A stretch of DNA of 64,000 nucleotides from Roseovarius sp. Pro17. GTDB lineage: Bacteria > Pseudomonadota > Alphaproteobacteria > Rhodobacterales > Rhodobacteraceae. Made by a program: the position numbers and the translations under genes. Location of the stretch: assembly GCF_035599575.1 (NCBI RefSeq), contig NZ_CP141179.1, forward strand, positions 186,001-250,000, written 5' to 3'. Each line of letters opens with the position of its first letter. Position 1 is the first letter of the stretch. Of this stretch, positions 30,251-38,862 are shown one piece after another. A model generated the notes under the pieces. It saw nothing but the letters and a program-made list of their open reading frames with translations. It did not search any database and had not been told where the DNA came from.

Positions 30251-30688
30251 TCAACTTACAATGTTTTCCAGCGGATCATAGGCGATGCCTGTTGAAAAAG
30301 CGACATCCGGCAGGCGGTCCGGTTTTAGTCGGACGCTTGCTAGCTCATTCTCGTGAAACCAGCGCCTGCGGGTCACGATGCCTTCAGGGTCACGCCAATC
30401 GTGGCTTAGCGTGCCACTGGTCAGCGTGCAGCGAAAGAATATCTCGACCTGATGAAAGCCGCGATCCGGCGCATGAAATTCGTTCACGAGGCAGGGTGCG
30501 CCGACCGTTATGTTTAACCCCGTCTCTTCATACACCTCCCGCGCGAGGTTCTCTGGTAGCCCCACATGCATTTCTGCGCCACCGCCGGGCGCGCACCACA
30601 GATTACTGGCATCACCGGGATAGGCGTTGACCAGCAAGAGCTTGCCGTCGTGAATCAGGACCGCGCGGGCGGCGAGGCGAATGGGCAT
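30251..30688 (-). CDS. Nudix hydrolase
   Basis: The product has 145 residues from ATG 30688. The Nudix box reads GGGAEMHVGLPENLAREVYE and then ETGL. The core metal-binding REVYEETG is intact. The first Glu of the box (Gx5E) is missing; Val or Gly occupies that place, so the box is degenerate at one position. The fold around it (AARAVLIHDGKLLLV, LWCAPGGG) is normal. The substrate is unknown. The gene is divergent from the lipase-like gene, and the longer frame to 30769 overlaps that gene. Confidence 0.83.
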   Translation of the reverse strand: MPIRLAARAVLIHDGKLLLVNAYPGDASNLWCAPGGGAEMHVGLPENLAREVYEETGLNITVGAPCLVNEFHAPDRGFHQVEIFFRCTLTSGTLSHDWRDPEGIVTRRRWFHENELASVRLKPDRLPDVAFSTGIAYDPLENIVS

Positions 30689-30759
30689 GGGCGGACTTTC
30701 ACCAATAACGGTCCAAGGGGGTCTTTTCGTGCGACCAGTTTGCGCATATCTCGTCAAGG

Positions 30760-31482
30760 ATGAAAACATTGGGCTTCATAGCGGCGCTTGCGCTGCCTGC
30801 ACCGGCGTTGGCCGATTGCGCAATATTGGTTCATGGCCTTGCGCGCAGCGATGCGTCGTTTCTGGTGATGGAGGAGGCGCTGAAGGCCCAAGGGATGCAG
30901 GTTGTACGCCCGTCCTACCCCTCGACCGAGGCGCGCATTTCCGTGCTGGCGGACGAGGTGCTGCCGGGTGCCGTTGCCGCCTGCGGCGACGATACGGTAC
31001 ATTTCGTCACCCATTCCATGGGCGGCATCCTGCTGCGCGCGTGGCTGCCGGCACACAGGCCCGAAAATCTGGGGCGCGTCGTGATGATGGCCCCGCCCAA
31101 TCATGGCAGTCAGGTGGTCGACGAACTGGACGGGCTTGAGCTGTTCGAGTGGTTTAACGGCCCGGCTGGGATGCAGCTGGACACCGGCCCTGATACCTTC
31201 ACCGAAAACCTGCCAGCCGTCGATTTTGAGCTGGGCGTCATTGCCGGAACACGCTCACTCAACCCCTATTTCTCGCTGCTGCTGGAGGGGCCGGACGATG
31301 GCAAAGTCTCGGTTGCTTCGACGCGGGTCGACGGAATGGCGGATCATATCGAATTGCCGGTGACCCACACCTTTATGATGAACAATCCCATGGTCATCGC
31401 GCAGGTCGAGACGTTTCTGAAAACCGGGGCCTTCGATCATGACATGAGCCTGAAAGACCTGTTCTGGTGGAGCGGTCCGTGA
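30760..31482 (+). CDS. Secreted lipase-like alpha/beta hydrolase
   Basis: The product has 240 residues. A signal peptide ([17 protein letters not shown]) precedes [16 protein letters not shown] with the oxyanion-hole HG. The nucleophile is in [23 protein letters not shown] resembles the lid region of bacterial triacylglycerol lipases and PGAP1-like esterases. The His could be that in [11 protein letters not shown]. It is probably periplasmic. The phnM-like gene starts within its stop codon. Confidence 0.82.
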   Translation: MKTLGFIAALALPAPALADCAILVHGLARSDASFLVMEEALKAQGMQVVRPSYPSTEARISVLADEVLPGAVAACGDDTVHFVTHSMGGILLRAWLPAHRPENLGRVVMMAPPNHGSQVVDELDGLELFEWFNGPAGMQLDTGPDTFTENLPAVDFELGVIAGTRSLNPYFSLLLEGPDDGKVSVASTRVDGMADHIELPVTHTFMMNNPMVIAQVETFLKTGAFDHDMSLKDLFWWSGP

Positions 31483-32621
31483 CGCTGGAGCTATGTTTTG
31501 AAGGTGCTGATGTACTGCGCCCGGGTGGGCTGGAGCGTGCACCGATCAGCATCGCAGGCGGGCGCATCGCCCGAGGCGGCGGACGCGCGGTTGATCTAAG
31601 CGGATTTACCATTCTGCCCGGCATCGTCGACGTCCATGGTGACGGGTTCGAGCGTCATCTGGCCCCCAGACGCGGTGCGATGAAGGATATCGGCGAAGGC
31701 CTGATCGCCGCCGAGGCCGAGCTGGCGGCGAATGGCGTGACCACTGCCGTTCTCGCCCAGTTCTATAGCTGGGAAGGCGGCATGCGCGGGCCCGACTTTG
31801 CCCAAGCCGTGATGGAGGGGCTGGGGCGGATACGCGGTGAGGTGGCGACCGATCTTCGCGCGCAACTTCGGTTCGAGACGTCGATGGTCGACGATTACAC
31901 AGCTGTCGCCGATTTCATCGCGGCGCATGATATTGGCTATGTCGTCTTTAATGATCACCTGCCCCACGACGCGCTAGCGGCGGGCAAGCGTCCACCGCGC
32001 CTGACCGGGCAGGCGCTTCGTATCGGGCGTAACCCCGAAAAGCACCTGGCGGCGATGCAGGCCCTTCATGCCGGAATGCACCGCGTGCCGCAGGCGCTGG
32101 CGCGGCTTTGCGCGGATCTGGCAGCGGCTGGCGTGGTAATGGGCAGCCACGATGATCGCAGCGCCGATGGGCGTGCAGGATGGCGTGCATTGAGCGTACC
32201 GATTACCGAGTTTCCGGAAACGATCGAGGCCGCCGAAGCCGCACGCACAGGGGGCGACGCAATCATCATGGGCGCGCCCAACGTCGTGCGCGGCGGCTCG
32301 CATAATGGCAATGCCAGCGCGCCCGACATGGTGGCGATGGGCCTCGTCGATGCGCTGGCATCGGACTACCACTACCCATCGCTCAGGCGCGCGTCCTTCT
32401 TGCTGGCAGATGCGGGCGTGCTAGATCTGGCGGGCGCTTGGCATCTGGTATCAAAGGGGCCGGCGGAGGTTTTGGGGCTTGCGGATCGGGGCGATCTGAC
32501 GCCCGGACAGCGCGCCGATCTGGTAGTGATCGACAGCGCCACGCGCCGCATCGTGGCCACGGTCGCAGGTGGGCGCATCAGTCACCTCACCGGCGTGGCG
32601 GCCGAACGACTGATCGGCTGA
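31479..32621 (+). CDS. PhnM-like alpha-D-ribose 1-methylphosphonate 5-triphosphate diphosphatase
   Basis: The product has 380 residues of the amidohydrolase superfamily. [20 protein letters not shown] is the characteristic PhnM metal site with its unusual HGDxFE context; [11 protein letters not shown] supplies further metal ligands, and [16 protein letters not shown] is near-diagnostic for PhnM. In C-P lyase operons PhnM removes pyrophosphate from the ribosyl triphosphate intermediate. No other phn gene is in the window. I chose GTG 31479, which overlaps the lipase stop (GTGA) with GGAG upstream; a GTG at 31467 is the alternative. Confidence 0.85.
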   Translation: MTLELCFEGADVLRPGGLERAPISIAGGRIARGGGRAVDLSGFTILPGIVDVHGDGFERHLAPRRGAMKDIGEGLIAAEAELAANGVTTAVLAQFYSWEGGMRGPDFAQAVMEGLGRIRGEVATDLRAQLRFETSMVDDYTAVADFIAAHDIGYVVFNDHLPHDALAAGKRPPRLTGQALRIGRNPEKHLAAMQALHAGMHRVPQALARLCADLAAAGVVMGSHDDRSADGRAGWRALSVPITEFPETIEAAEAARTGGDAIIMGAPNVVRGGSHNGNASAPDMVAMGLVDALASDYHYPSLRRASFLLADAGVLDLAGAWHLVSKGPAEVLGLADRGDLTPGQRADLVVIDSATRRIVATVAGGRISHLTGVAAERLIG

Positions 32622-32697
32622 CTGCGGGCCTGCCCATCGGCGAACCATCGGCGAAACCTTGCAGATGCGTTCAAGCAAACGCTTTCGCAAATGCCGA

Positions 32698-32718
32698 TTG
32701 TTGCGTATTGTGCAACAA
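32698..32718. promoter_or_regulatory. 7-bp inverted repeat upstream of the lytic transglycosylase gene
   Basis: TTGTTGC (32698-32704) is repeated in inverse as GCAACAA (32712-32718) with a 7-nt spacer, followed by an A-rich run. It lies 25 bp before the ATG of the transglycosylase. It could be an operator or a weak hairpin. Confidence 0.35.
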
Positions 32719-32742
32719 AAAAACAGGCAAAGAGGGCAGGAT

Positions 32743-34065
32743 ATGATGCATTGGATTCGCAAAGGGGCCACGCTGCTTCTGCTGGCGGTGCCGGGTGTCA
32801 CGCTGGCTGAGTTGGGCAATGCGCCAGAATCAGATACGCGGCCCGATGACTTGAGGGTGGCTGCAACCGGACCCGCCGTGCAGCGCCCTGTCCTGCGTCC
32901 CGAGGGGCTGCAAAAAGCGCGCGTGCAGCAAGTTGCAACGTCCGATCCCGGCTTTCGCAACTGGATCAAGGGGTTCCGCAGCCGCGCCGTCGCAGCCGGC
33001 ATTCGCAGAAATACGCTGGATGCAGCTTTTGCAGAGGTGCAATACGACCACAGTGTGATCAAACTGGATCGCAATCAGTCGGAATTCAACAAACAGATTT
33101 GGGACTACCTTGACACTGCCGTCTCGTCCGCGCGCGTCGCCAACGGGCGCAAGGCGATGGCGCGCCACAGCGCCACGTTGGACCGGATCGAGACGCGGTA
33201 CGGCGTCGACAAGGCGGTTGTCACCGCGATCTGGGGGCTCGAGAGTGCCTTTGGCGCGGCGCGAGGTAACAACCCCCTGATCGCATCGCTGGCGACACTG
33301 GCCTATGACGGGCGGCGCGGCCCGTTCTTTGAAGAGCAGCTGATTGCAGCGTTGAAAATCGTGCAATCCGGCGACGTGGTCCCGCGCGCCATGACCGGTA
33401 GCTGGGCGGGCGCGATGGGTCATACGCAGTTCATGCCGACCTCATACCTGACCCACGCGGTCGATTTCACAGGCGACGGGCGGCGTGATCTGTGGTCGGA
33501 CGATCCCACGGATGCGCTGGCCTCGACAGCCGCCTATCTCAAGCATTTCGGCTGGAAAAAGGGCCAGCCCTGGGGCGTCGAAGTGCGCCTGCCGAAGGGG
33601 TTCGATCTTGTCCGCGCTCGCCGCTCATTGACGCGCAGCCCAGCCGCTTGGGCCGCTGAGGGGATCCGCGATGTGCAGGGCCGCGCAGTGCCGAACTACG
33701 GCAAGGCTGCGATCCTGTTGCCTGCCGGCGCGTCTGGCGCGGCCTTCATGATCTTTGACAATTTCGCCGTGATCGAGCGTTACAACAAGGCTGACGCCTA
33801 TGTCATCGGCGTTGGGCACCTGTCCGACCGGCTAAAGGGTGGCCCGGCGATTCAGGCCGTCTGGCCCCGCCAGCACCGCGCGATCAGTTCGTCCCAACGC
33901 AAGGAAATCCAGCGCCGGCTTCAGCGCAAGGGTTTCGCCGTGGAAAAGATTGACGGCATCATCGGCCCCAATACCATCGATGCGATCCGTGCCTTTCAAA
34001 AATCCGCCGGGCTGAGCGCGGATGGTTTTCCAACCCAAGACTTGCTGAAGGCGCTGGGGGGCTAA
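32743..34065 (+). CDS. MltB-family lytic murein transglycosylase with peptidoglycan-binding domain
   Basis: The product has 440 residues. A signal peptide (LLLLAVPGVTLA) is followed by the MltB catalytic domain: FRNWIKGFRSRAVAAGI, YGVDKAVVTAIWGLESAFGA with the catalytic Glu, and GSWAGAMGHTQFMPTSYLTH. The C-terminal 60 residues (IQRRLQRKGFAVEKIDGIIG) form a PG_binding_1 domain. It cleaves glycan strands to 1,6-anhydro ends in the periplasm. No lipobox is seen, so it is soluble. A lipoprotein paralogue with the same layout lies at 54931. ATG 32746 is an equally possible start. Confidence 0.92.
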   Translation: MMHWIRKGATLLLLAVPGVTLAELGNAPESDTRPDDLRVAATGPAVQRPVLRPEGLQKARVQQVATSDPGFRNWIKGFRSRAVAAGIRRNTLDAAFAEVQYDHSVIKLDRNQSEFNKQIWDYLDTAVSSARVANGRKAMARHSATLDRIETRYGVDKAVVTAIWGLESAFGAARGNNPLIASLATLAYDGRRGPFFEEQLIAALKIVQSGDVVPRAMTGSWAGAMGHTQFMPTSYLTHAVDFTGDGRRDLWSDDPTDALASTAAYLKHFGWKKGQPWGVEVRLPKGFDLVRARRSLTRSPAAWAAEGIRDVQGRAVPNYGKAAILLPAGASGAAFMIFDNFAVIERYNKADAYVIGVGHLSDRLKGGPAIQAVWPRQHRAISSSQRKEIQRRLQRKGFAVEKIDGIIGPNTIDAIRAFQKSAGLSADGFPTQDLLKALGG

Positions 34066-34125
34066 CAAACGACGCCTTGTCGCTGCTTTGATGGCTAAGG
34101 CGCCACCGCGCGTTCATCGTTCTTC

Positions 34126-34144
34126 AAATACTCCCGCCGGAGGC
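34126..34144. repeat. 19-bp sequence repeated in inverse at 38773
   Basis: AAATACTCCCGCCGGAGGC is the exact reverse complement of 38773-38791. Both copies are intergenic, one before the NYN gene, the other before gcvP. I associate sequences like this with a repeat family common between Rhodobacteraceae genes, but could not check copy number. Confidence 0.7.
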
Positions 34145-34198
34145 GTCTTTCCCCTCGTGCGCAGATAGGGCATGAAGGGCGGCAAAAGGAGCAATCCC

Positions 34199-34897
34199 AT
34201 GCGTGACAGCACTCCCCTTCTGGCCGTCCTCATCGACGCCGACAATACTTCGCCCCGATGGACCAAGGCCATCTTTGACGAGATCGCCGGTATTGGCGAG
34301 GCGTCGGTGCGTCGCTGTTACGGCGATTTCTCGTCCCAGCAGATGAGCGGCTGGAACAAGGTGCAGGCCGAATTCGGCCTTGTGCCGCATCACCAGCCTG
34401 CCAATACCGTAGGCAAGAACGCTAGCGACATCGCTCTGGTGATCGACGCTATGGATCTGATGCATTCCGGTCGCTTTGACGGGTTCGTTCTGGTGTCCTC
34501 GGACAGCGATTTCACGCGGCTGGCCAGCCGCATCCGCGAGCAGGGGCTGGACGTTTTCGGCATCGGCGCGAAAAAGACGCCCGAAGCGTTTCGACAGGCC
34601 TGCAAGCGGTTCATTTATCTCGAAAACCTCGGCGGCGCGCCCGAGGATGCCCCGGCCAAGCCGAGCGGGCAGAACATAAACGAGGCGCGCGATCTGCTGT
34701 TCAAGGCGATGGACAGCATCGATCAGGACAGCGACTGGTATGCGCTGGGCCGCCTTGGCCAGCAGATGACCGCCGCCAATCCCGATTTTGACACCCGCAG
34801 TTACGGCCACAAAAAGCTGAGCGATCTGATCGCTGCGATGAAGGTGCTGGAAACGCGCCGCGAGGGCAATCAGCTGATGGTGAGGCGGATGGACTGA
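34199..34897 (+). CDS. NYN-domain RNase-like protein with C-terminal LOTUS/OST-HTH domain
   Basis: The product has 232 residues. The N-terminal NYN (PIN-like) domain shows LLAVLIDADN (Asp13, Asp15), NASDIALVIDAMDLM and VLVSSDSDF, the acidic residues of a metal-dependent nuclease. A linker leads to a C-terminal domain of about 70 residues (DSDWYALGRLGQQM to EGNQLMVRRMD) that fits the LOTUS/OST-HTH RNA-binding fold. It probably acts on RNA. I chose ATG 34199, seven bases after AAAGGAG, over 34172. Confidence 0.82.
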   Translation: MRDSTPLLAVLIDADNTSPRWTKAIFDEIAGIGEASVRRCYGDFSSQQMSGWNKVQAEFGLVPHHQPANTVGKNASDIALVIDAMDLMHSGRFDGFVLVSSDSDFTRLASRIREQGLDVFGIGAKKTPEAFRQACKRFIYLENLGGAPEDAPAKPSGQNINEARDLLFKAMDSIDQDSDWYALGRLGQQMTAANPDFDTRSYGHKKLSDLIAAMKVLETRREGNQLMVRRMD

Positions 34898-34973
34898 CGG
34901 CGTGAATCTGGACAACAAGCGCGCCCTGTGACACATCCTGCGCGACCCCCCGAGGCTCAAGGATCTGCGTGCC

Positions 34974-36299
34974 ATGACCATCACCCGTTTCGCCCCATCG
35001 CCCACCGGCTACATCCATGTCGGCAACCTGCGCACCGCGCTGATGAACTGGCTCATCGCGCGCAAGGCGGGTGGCACCTTTATCTTGCGCATCGACGACA
35101 CCGATCCGGTGCGCAGCAAGGAAGAGTATGTCGACGGACTGAAAGAGGATCTCGACTGGCTGGGCCTACATTGGGACCGGGTCGAGCGTCAGTCCGAGCG
35201 GCTGGATCGCTATCACGATGCCGCCGATAAACTGCGCGAAATGGGCCGTTTCTACGAGGCGTTCGAGACCCCGACCGAACTGGACCTCAAGCGCAAGAAG
35301 CAGCTGAACATGGGCCGCCCGCCGGTCTATGATCGCGCCGCTCTGGCGCTGGACGATGCTGAAAAGGACCGTCTGCGCGCCGAGCGTGGGCCAGGTGTGT
35401 GGCGCTTCAAGCTGGATCAGCAGCGGATCGAGTGGAATGACGGCGTGCTGGGCGATATCAGCATCGACGCGGCCTCGGTCAGCGATCCGGTTCTGATCCG
35501 TGGCGATGGTCAGGTGCTTTATACGCTCGCGTCTGTTGTGGACGATACCGAAATGGGCGTGACCGATATCGTGCGCGGGTCGGATCATGTGACCAATACC
35601 GCCACCCAGATTCAGATCATCGAGGCGCTGGGCGGGCATGTGCCGAACTTTGCACATCACTCGTTGCTGACCGGCCCGCAGGGCGAATCGCTGTCCAAAC
35701 GCCTCGGTACGCTCAGTTTGCGCGATCTGCGCGCGCAAGGTATTCAGCCCGCTGCTTTGCTGAGCCTGATGGCACGCCTTGGCTCTGCTGATCCGGTTGA
35801 GTTGCGAACTGATCTGGACGCGCTGATTGAGGGCTTTGACATCTCGCGCTTTGGCTCGGCACCGACGAAATTTGATGTTCAGGATCTGTTTCCGCTGACG
35901 GCGCATTACCTGCAAGGGCTGGACTACGGTGAGGTCAAGGCGCGCATCGCGGCCCTTGGCGTGCCGGACGATCTGGCCCCTCAATTCTGGGAGGTTACGC
36001 GCGGCAACATCACGGTGCTGGCCGATCTGGACGCATGGTGGGCGATGTTCCGCGACGGCGCCGAGCCGGTGATCGATGATGAGGATGCCGAATTCATCGC
36101 CGCCGCGATGACGCTGCTGCCCGAAGGCCCGTTGGACCAGGATAGCTGGGGCATCTGGACCACCGCCGTAAAGGAAGAGACCGGGCGCAAGGGCAAGGCG
36201 CTGTTCATGCCGCTGCGCAAGGCATTGACCGGGCAGGCGCATGGGCCTGAAATGGCGCAAGTGCTACCGCTGTTGCAGGTGATCCGCGCGCGCGGTTAG
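34974..36299 (+). CDS. gltX: Glutamate-tRNA ligase
   Basis: The product has 441 residues. The class I signature is FAPSPTGYIHVGNLRTA (HIGH variant HVGN), and the KMSKS-like motif is SLSKRLG. It charges tRNA-Glu. Alphaproteobacteria of this group usually have two gltX genes, one of which may charge tRNA-Gln with Glu for later amidation; which one this is cannot be told here. The frame ends four bases into the convergent gene at 36296. Confidence 0.94.
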   Translation: MTITRFAPSPTGYIHVGNLRTALMNWLIARKAGGTFILRIDDTDPVRSKEEYVDGLKEDLDWLGLHWDRVERQSERLDRYHDAADKLREMGRFYEAFETPTELDLKRKKQLNMGRPPVYDRAALALDDAEKDRLRAERGPGVWRFKLDQQRIEWNDGVLGDISIDAASVSDPVLIRGDGQVLYTLASVVDDTEMGVTDIVRGSDHVTNTATQIQIIEALGGHVPNFAHHSLLTGPQGESLSKRLGTLSLRDLRAQGIQPAALLSLMARLGSADPVELRTDLDALIEGFDISRFGSAPTKFDVQDLFPLTAHYLQGLDYGEVKARIAALGVPDDLAPQFWEVTRGNITVLADLDAWWAMFRDGAEPVIDDEDAEFIAAAMTLLPEGPLDQDSWGIWTTAVKEETGRKGKALFMPLRKALTGQAHGPEMAQVLPLLQVIRARG

Positions 36300-36871
36300 G
36301 CGCGGCGCATCTCAACAGGCAGGTTTGCGAGGCCGTCGTCGACCACATCCCTTTCGCCGCGCGAAAGGCGACAGGCGCGCGGGTAGTGCGGATCGGCCCG
36401 GTCGTCCAGCACCGGCGCGTCCCATCCATCTGTCGTGTCAAAGAAATGTTGCGCGCCGCCCGACCCGAATTCGCGCAGATATCCCTGCACGACCACGTCG
36501 ATGTAACTCAGCAGCAGGTGATGGCCGCCCTTCGCCGCGCCGTCGTAGTTCCGCGGGACGGAATAGACGGCAATCTGCGGGCTGTGAGGCAGGGGATGCC
36601 TGACCATATGCTGCGCCGGGATGCGATCATACGCGCCTTCTCGGATGTCCAGCGCATGCCAATCCGCATCCGGCACCGGGGCGATCAGCCCGTCGATCCA
36701 GCTGTCTTGATCCTCGACCACGGATAGAAACGCTACCTCGCGCAGGTTCGTCGGAAGCCATGTGCGCCGCCAGCCGTTCAGGCGCGCGGGATGCGCGTCC
36801 TTGAAGCTGTGCGTATCGCGGTTCACAAGGCTGCCGTAGCCAAAAAAATAGGCGTGCGAGGGGGCAGTCAT
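36296..36871 (-). CDS. Gamma-glutamylcyclotransferase-fold (AIG2-like) protein
   Basis: The product has 191 residues. FFGYGSLVNRDTHSF is the YGSL substrate loop. LNGWRRTWLPTN follows, as in the family. The later region (YIDVVVQGYLREFG) is helical. The catalytic Glu cannot be assigned with certainty: REGAYDRI offers one in the expected place. I chose ATG 36871 (TAPSHAYFFGYGS), rather than 36925 which lies in the promoter region of the gcv operon. It overlaps the gltX stop tail to tail. Confidence 0.8.
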   Translation of the reverse strand: MTAPSHAYFFGYGSLVNRDTHSFKDAHPARLNGWRRTWLPTNLREVAFLSVVEDQDSWIDGLIAPVPDADWHALDIREGAYDRIPAQHMVRHPLPHSPQIAVYSVPRNYDGAAKGGHHLLLSYIDVVVQGYLREFGSGGAQHFFDTTDGWDAPVLDDRADPHYPRACRLSRGERDVVDDGLANLPVEMRRA

Positions 36872-37002
36872 GGGGGCGTCGCTTTCATATTGGTTCCTCA
36901 GAAGGCTTCGCGCAAAAAGCGCCACAAATCAAGCTGAAGGCGTCGGGCGCATGCAATTCCTCTTGCCGATGCAAAGGCGGTATACTACCGTCGACCATGA
37001 TT

Positions 37003-37153
37003 GGATCGGGAGAACTGGCGACAGCCGGTGCCGAAGGAGCAACCGCCCCGGAAACTCTCAGGCGACAGGACCTTTTCAATCATCAGAACTCTGGAGAGAC
37101 CCCGTTTGGGGCGCCGAAGGGATAGCGATCTCAGGCAAAAGGACAGAGGGGGC
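37003..37153 (+). ncRNA. Tandem glycine riboswitch upstream of gcvT
   Basis: Two aptamers are visible. The first, about 37003-37073, has GGGAGA, GCCGAAGGAGCAA and CTCTCAGGCGACAGGACC. The second, about 37088-37153, has GGAGAG, GCGCCGAAGG and TCTCAGGCAAAAGGACAGAG. These are the conserved elements of the glycine (gcvT) riboswitch. It lies 90 bp upstream of gcvT and should turn the glycine cleavage operon on when glycine is high. A -10-like TATACT lies at 36981-36986. Confidence 0.94.
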
Positions 37154-37242
37154 ATCGTGACGTGGCCTGTTTGCGGGTATTTGCGTCTTTGCGATGTCGA
37201 CGTTGATTTTCATCAGCGCGGCAGCCATGGCAGGAGGCCGGA

Positions 37243-38367
37243 ATGAGCGATCTGAAGGTGACGGTGCTGAACGCGCTGCATCGCGAGTTGGGGGCCAAGA
37301 TGGTCCCATTTGCGGGCTACGACATGCCCGTCCAATACCCGATGGGCGTGATGAAAGAGCATCTGCACTGCCGCGCCGAGGCGGGCCTTTTCGACGTCAG
37401 CCATATGGGACAGGTCATCATCCGGGCGCCCGGTGGCTACGCCGAGGTCGCTGCGGCGATGGAGGCACTGGTGCCAGTCGATGCGATAGGCCTCGCTGAT
37501 GGGCGTCAACGCTATGCGATGTTTACTAACGACCTTGGCGGGATCGAGGACGATCTGATGATCGCGCGGCGCGGCGAAGAGATGTTCGTCGTGGTCAATG
37601 CCGCCTGCAAGGATACCGATATTCCCCGCATGGTCGAGAAAATGCCCGGCTGCGAGGTGATCGAGATTACCGATCGCGCCCTGCTGGCGCTGCAAGGTCC
37701 GGCCGCTGAGGGTGTGCTGGAGGCATTGGTGCCCGGTGCAGCGGCCATGCGGTTCATGGACGTGGCGGTGCTGCCCTCGGAGTATGGCGAGGTCTGGCTG
37801 TCGCGCTCGGGCTACACCGGCGAGGATGGTTACGAGATTTCCGTCGAGGATGGTCGGGCCGAAGAAATGGCGCGCGCTCTGTTGGCGCATGAGGCTGTGC
37901 AGCCCATCGGCCTTGGCGCGCGCGACAGCTTGCGGCTGGAATCGGGGCTGTGCCTTTATGGGCACGACATTGACGCAGGCACGACCCCGGTTGAGGCCAA
38001 TCTGGGCTGGGCCATTCAAAAGGTGCGCCGCTCGGGCGGTAAACGCGCGGGCGGATTTCCCGGCGCCGACGTGATCCTGCCGCAGCTGGTGGAGGGGGCG
38101 GATCGCCGCCGCGTCGGCCTTAGCCCCAGTGGCCGCGCGCCGATGCGCGAAGGTACGCCGCTGTTCGCCGACGAGACTGGTGAAACCGCCATCGGCGTGA
38201 TCACCTCTGGCGCGTTCGGTCCGAGCATCGAGGCGCCTATGTCGATGGGCTATGTTCCCAGCGATCTGGCGGCGCCCGGCACGACAGTCTACGCTGAGGT
38301 TCGCGGCAAGCGTCTGCCCGCCACGGTCGTGGCGCTGCCGTTCAAACCTGCAAACTTCAAACGCTGA
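37243..38367 (+). CDS. gcvT: Glycine cleavage system aminomethyltransferase (T protein)
   Basis: The product has 374 residues. VPFAGYDMPVQYP, FDVSHMGQV, LSRSGYTGEDGYEI and ARDSLRLESGLCLYGHDID are the conserved folate-binding and catalytic segments. It transfers the methylene group from the lipoyl arm of GcvH to tetrahydrofolate and releases ammonia. AGGAGG precedes the ATG. First gene of gcvT-gcvH-gcvP under the glycine riboswitch. Confidence 0.96.
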   Translation: MSDLKVTVLNALHRELGAKMVPFAGYDMPVQYPMGVMKEHLHCRAEAGLFDVSHMGQVIIRAPGGYAEVAAAMEALVPVDAIGLADGRQRYAMFTNDLGGIEDDLMIARRGEEMFVVVNAACKDTDIPRMVEKMPGCEVIEITDRALLALQGPAAEGVLEALVPGAAAMRFMDVAVLPSEYGEVWLSRSGYTGEDGYEISVEDGRAEEMARALLAHEAVQPIGLGARDSLRLESGLCLYGHDIDAGTTPVEANLGWAIQKVRRSGGKRAGGFPGADVILPQLVEGADRRRVGLSPSGRAPMREGTPLFADETGETAIGVITSGAFGPSIEAPMSMGYVPSDLAAPGTTVYAEVRGKRLPATVVALPFKPANFKR

Positions 38368-38388
38368 ACACAGAGGGAGATCCGAGGC

Positions 38389-38748
38389 ATGAAATACACA
38401 GAAGAGCACGAGTGGCTGCGCGTCGAGGATGACGTGATCGTCGTCGGCATCACCGAGCACGCCGCCGAGCAACTGGGCGACATCGTTTTCATCGAACTGC
38501 CCGATGTTGGCAAAGAGGTGGTCAAGGATGACGATATTGTCGTCATCGAAAGCGTCAAGGCCGCCAGCGATATTTTGGCCCCTATCGACGGCGAAATCGT
38601 CGAGGTGAACGAGGCGCTGACAGACGCGCCCAGCGCCGTCAACGAGGACGCAATCGGCAAAGGCTGGATGTTCAAGATGAAGGCCGACGATATGAGCCAG
38701 CTTGACGACATGATGGACGAGGCCGCCTACAAGAAATTCATCGGCTAG
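38389..38748 (+). CDS. gcvH: Glycine cleavage system H protein
   Basis: The product has 119 residues. Lys57 in VVIESVKAASDI is the lipoylation site. The flanking hairpin (GDIVFIELPDVGKEV and IDGEIVEVNEALTDAP) is complete. It shuttles the aminomethyl group between GcvP, GcvT and the L protein. It lies 21 bp after gcvT. Confidence 0.97.
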   Translation: MKYTEEHEWLRVEDDVIVVGITEHAAEQLGDIVFIELPDVGKEVVKDDDIVVIESVKAASDILAPIDGEIVEVNEALTDAPSAVNEDAIGKGWMFKMKADDMSQLDDMMDEAAYKKFIG

Positions 38749-38772
38749 GCGCCTTTGGCCTGCCGGGGGACG

Positions 38773-38791
38773 GCCTCCGGCGGGAGTATTT
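38773..38791. repeat. 19-bp sequence, inverse copy of 34126-34144
   Basis: GCCTCCGGCGGGAGTATTT is the exact reverse complement of the copy at 34126. It lies in the 114-bp gap between gcvH and gcvP, downstream of the gcvH stop, so it is transcribed within the operon. Confidence 0.7.
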
Positions 38792-38862
38792 TTGGAACCG
38801 TGAAAGCCGGGCAGGGCGCCGCGTGCGGCCTGCCTTGCATCCCGAACCTGATGGAGTGTGAC

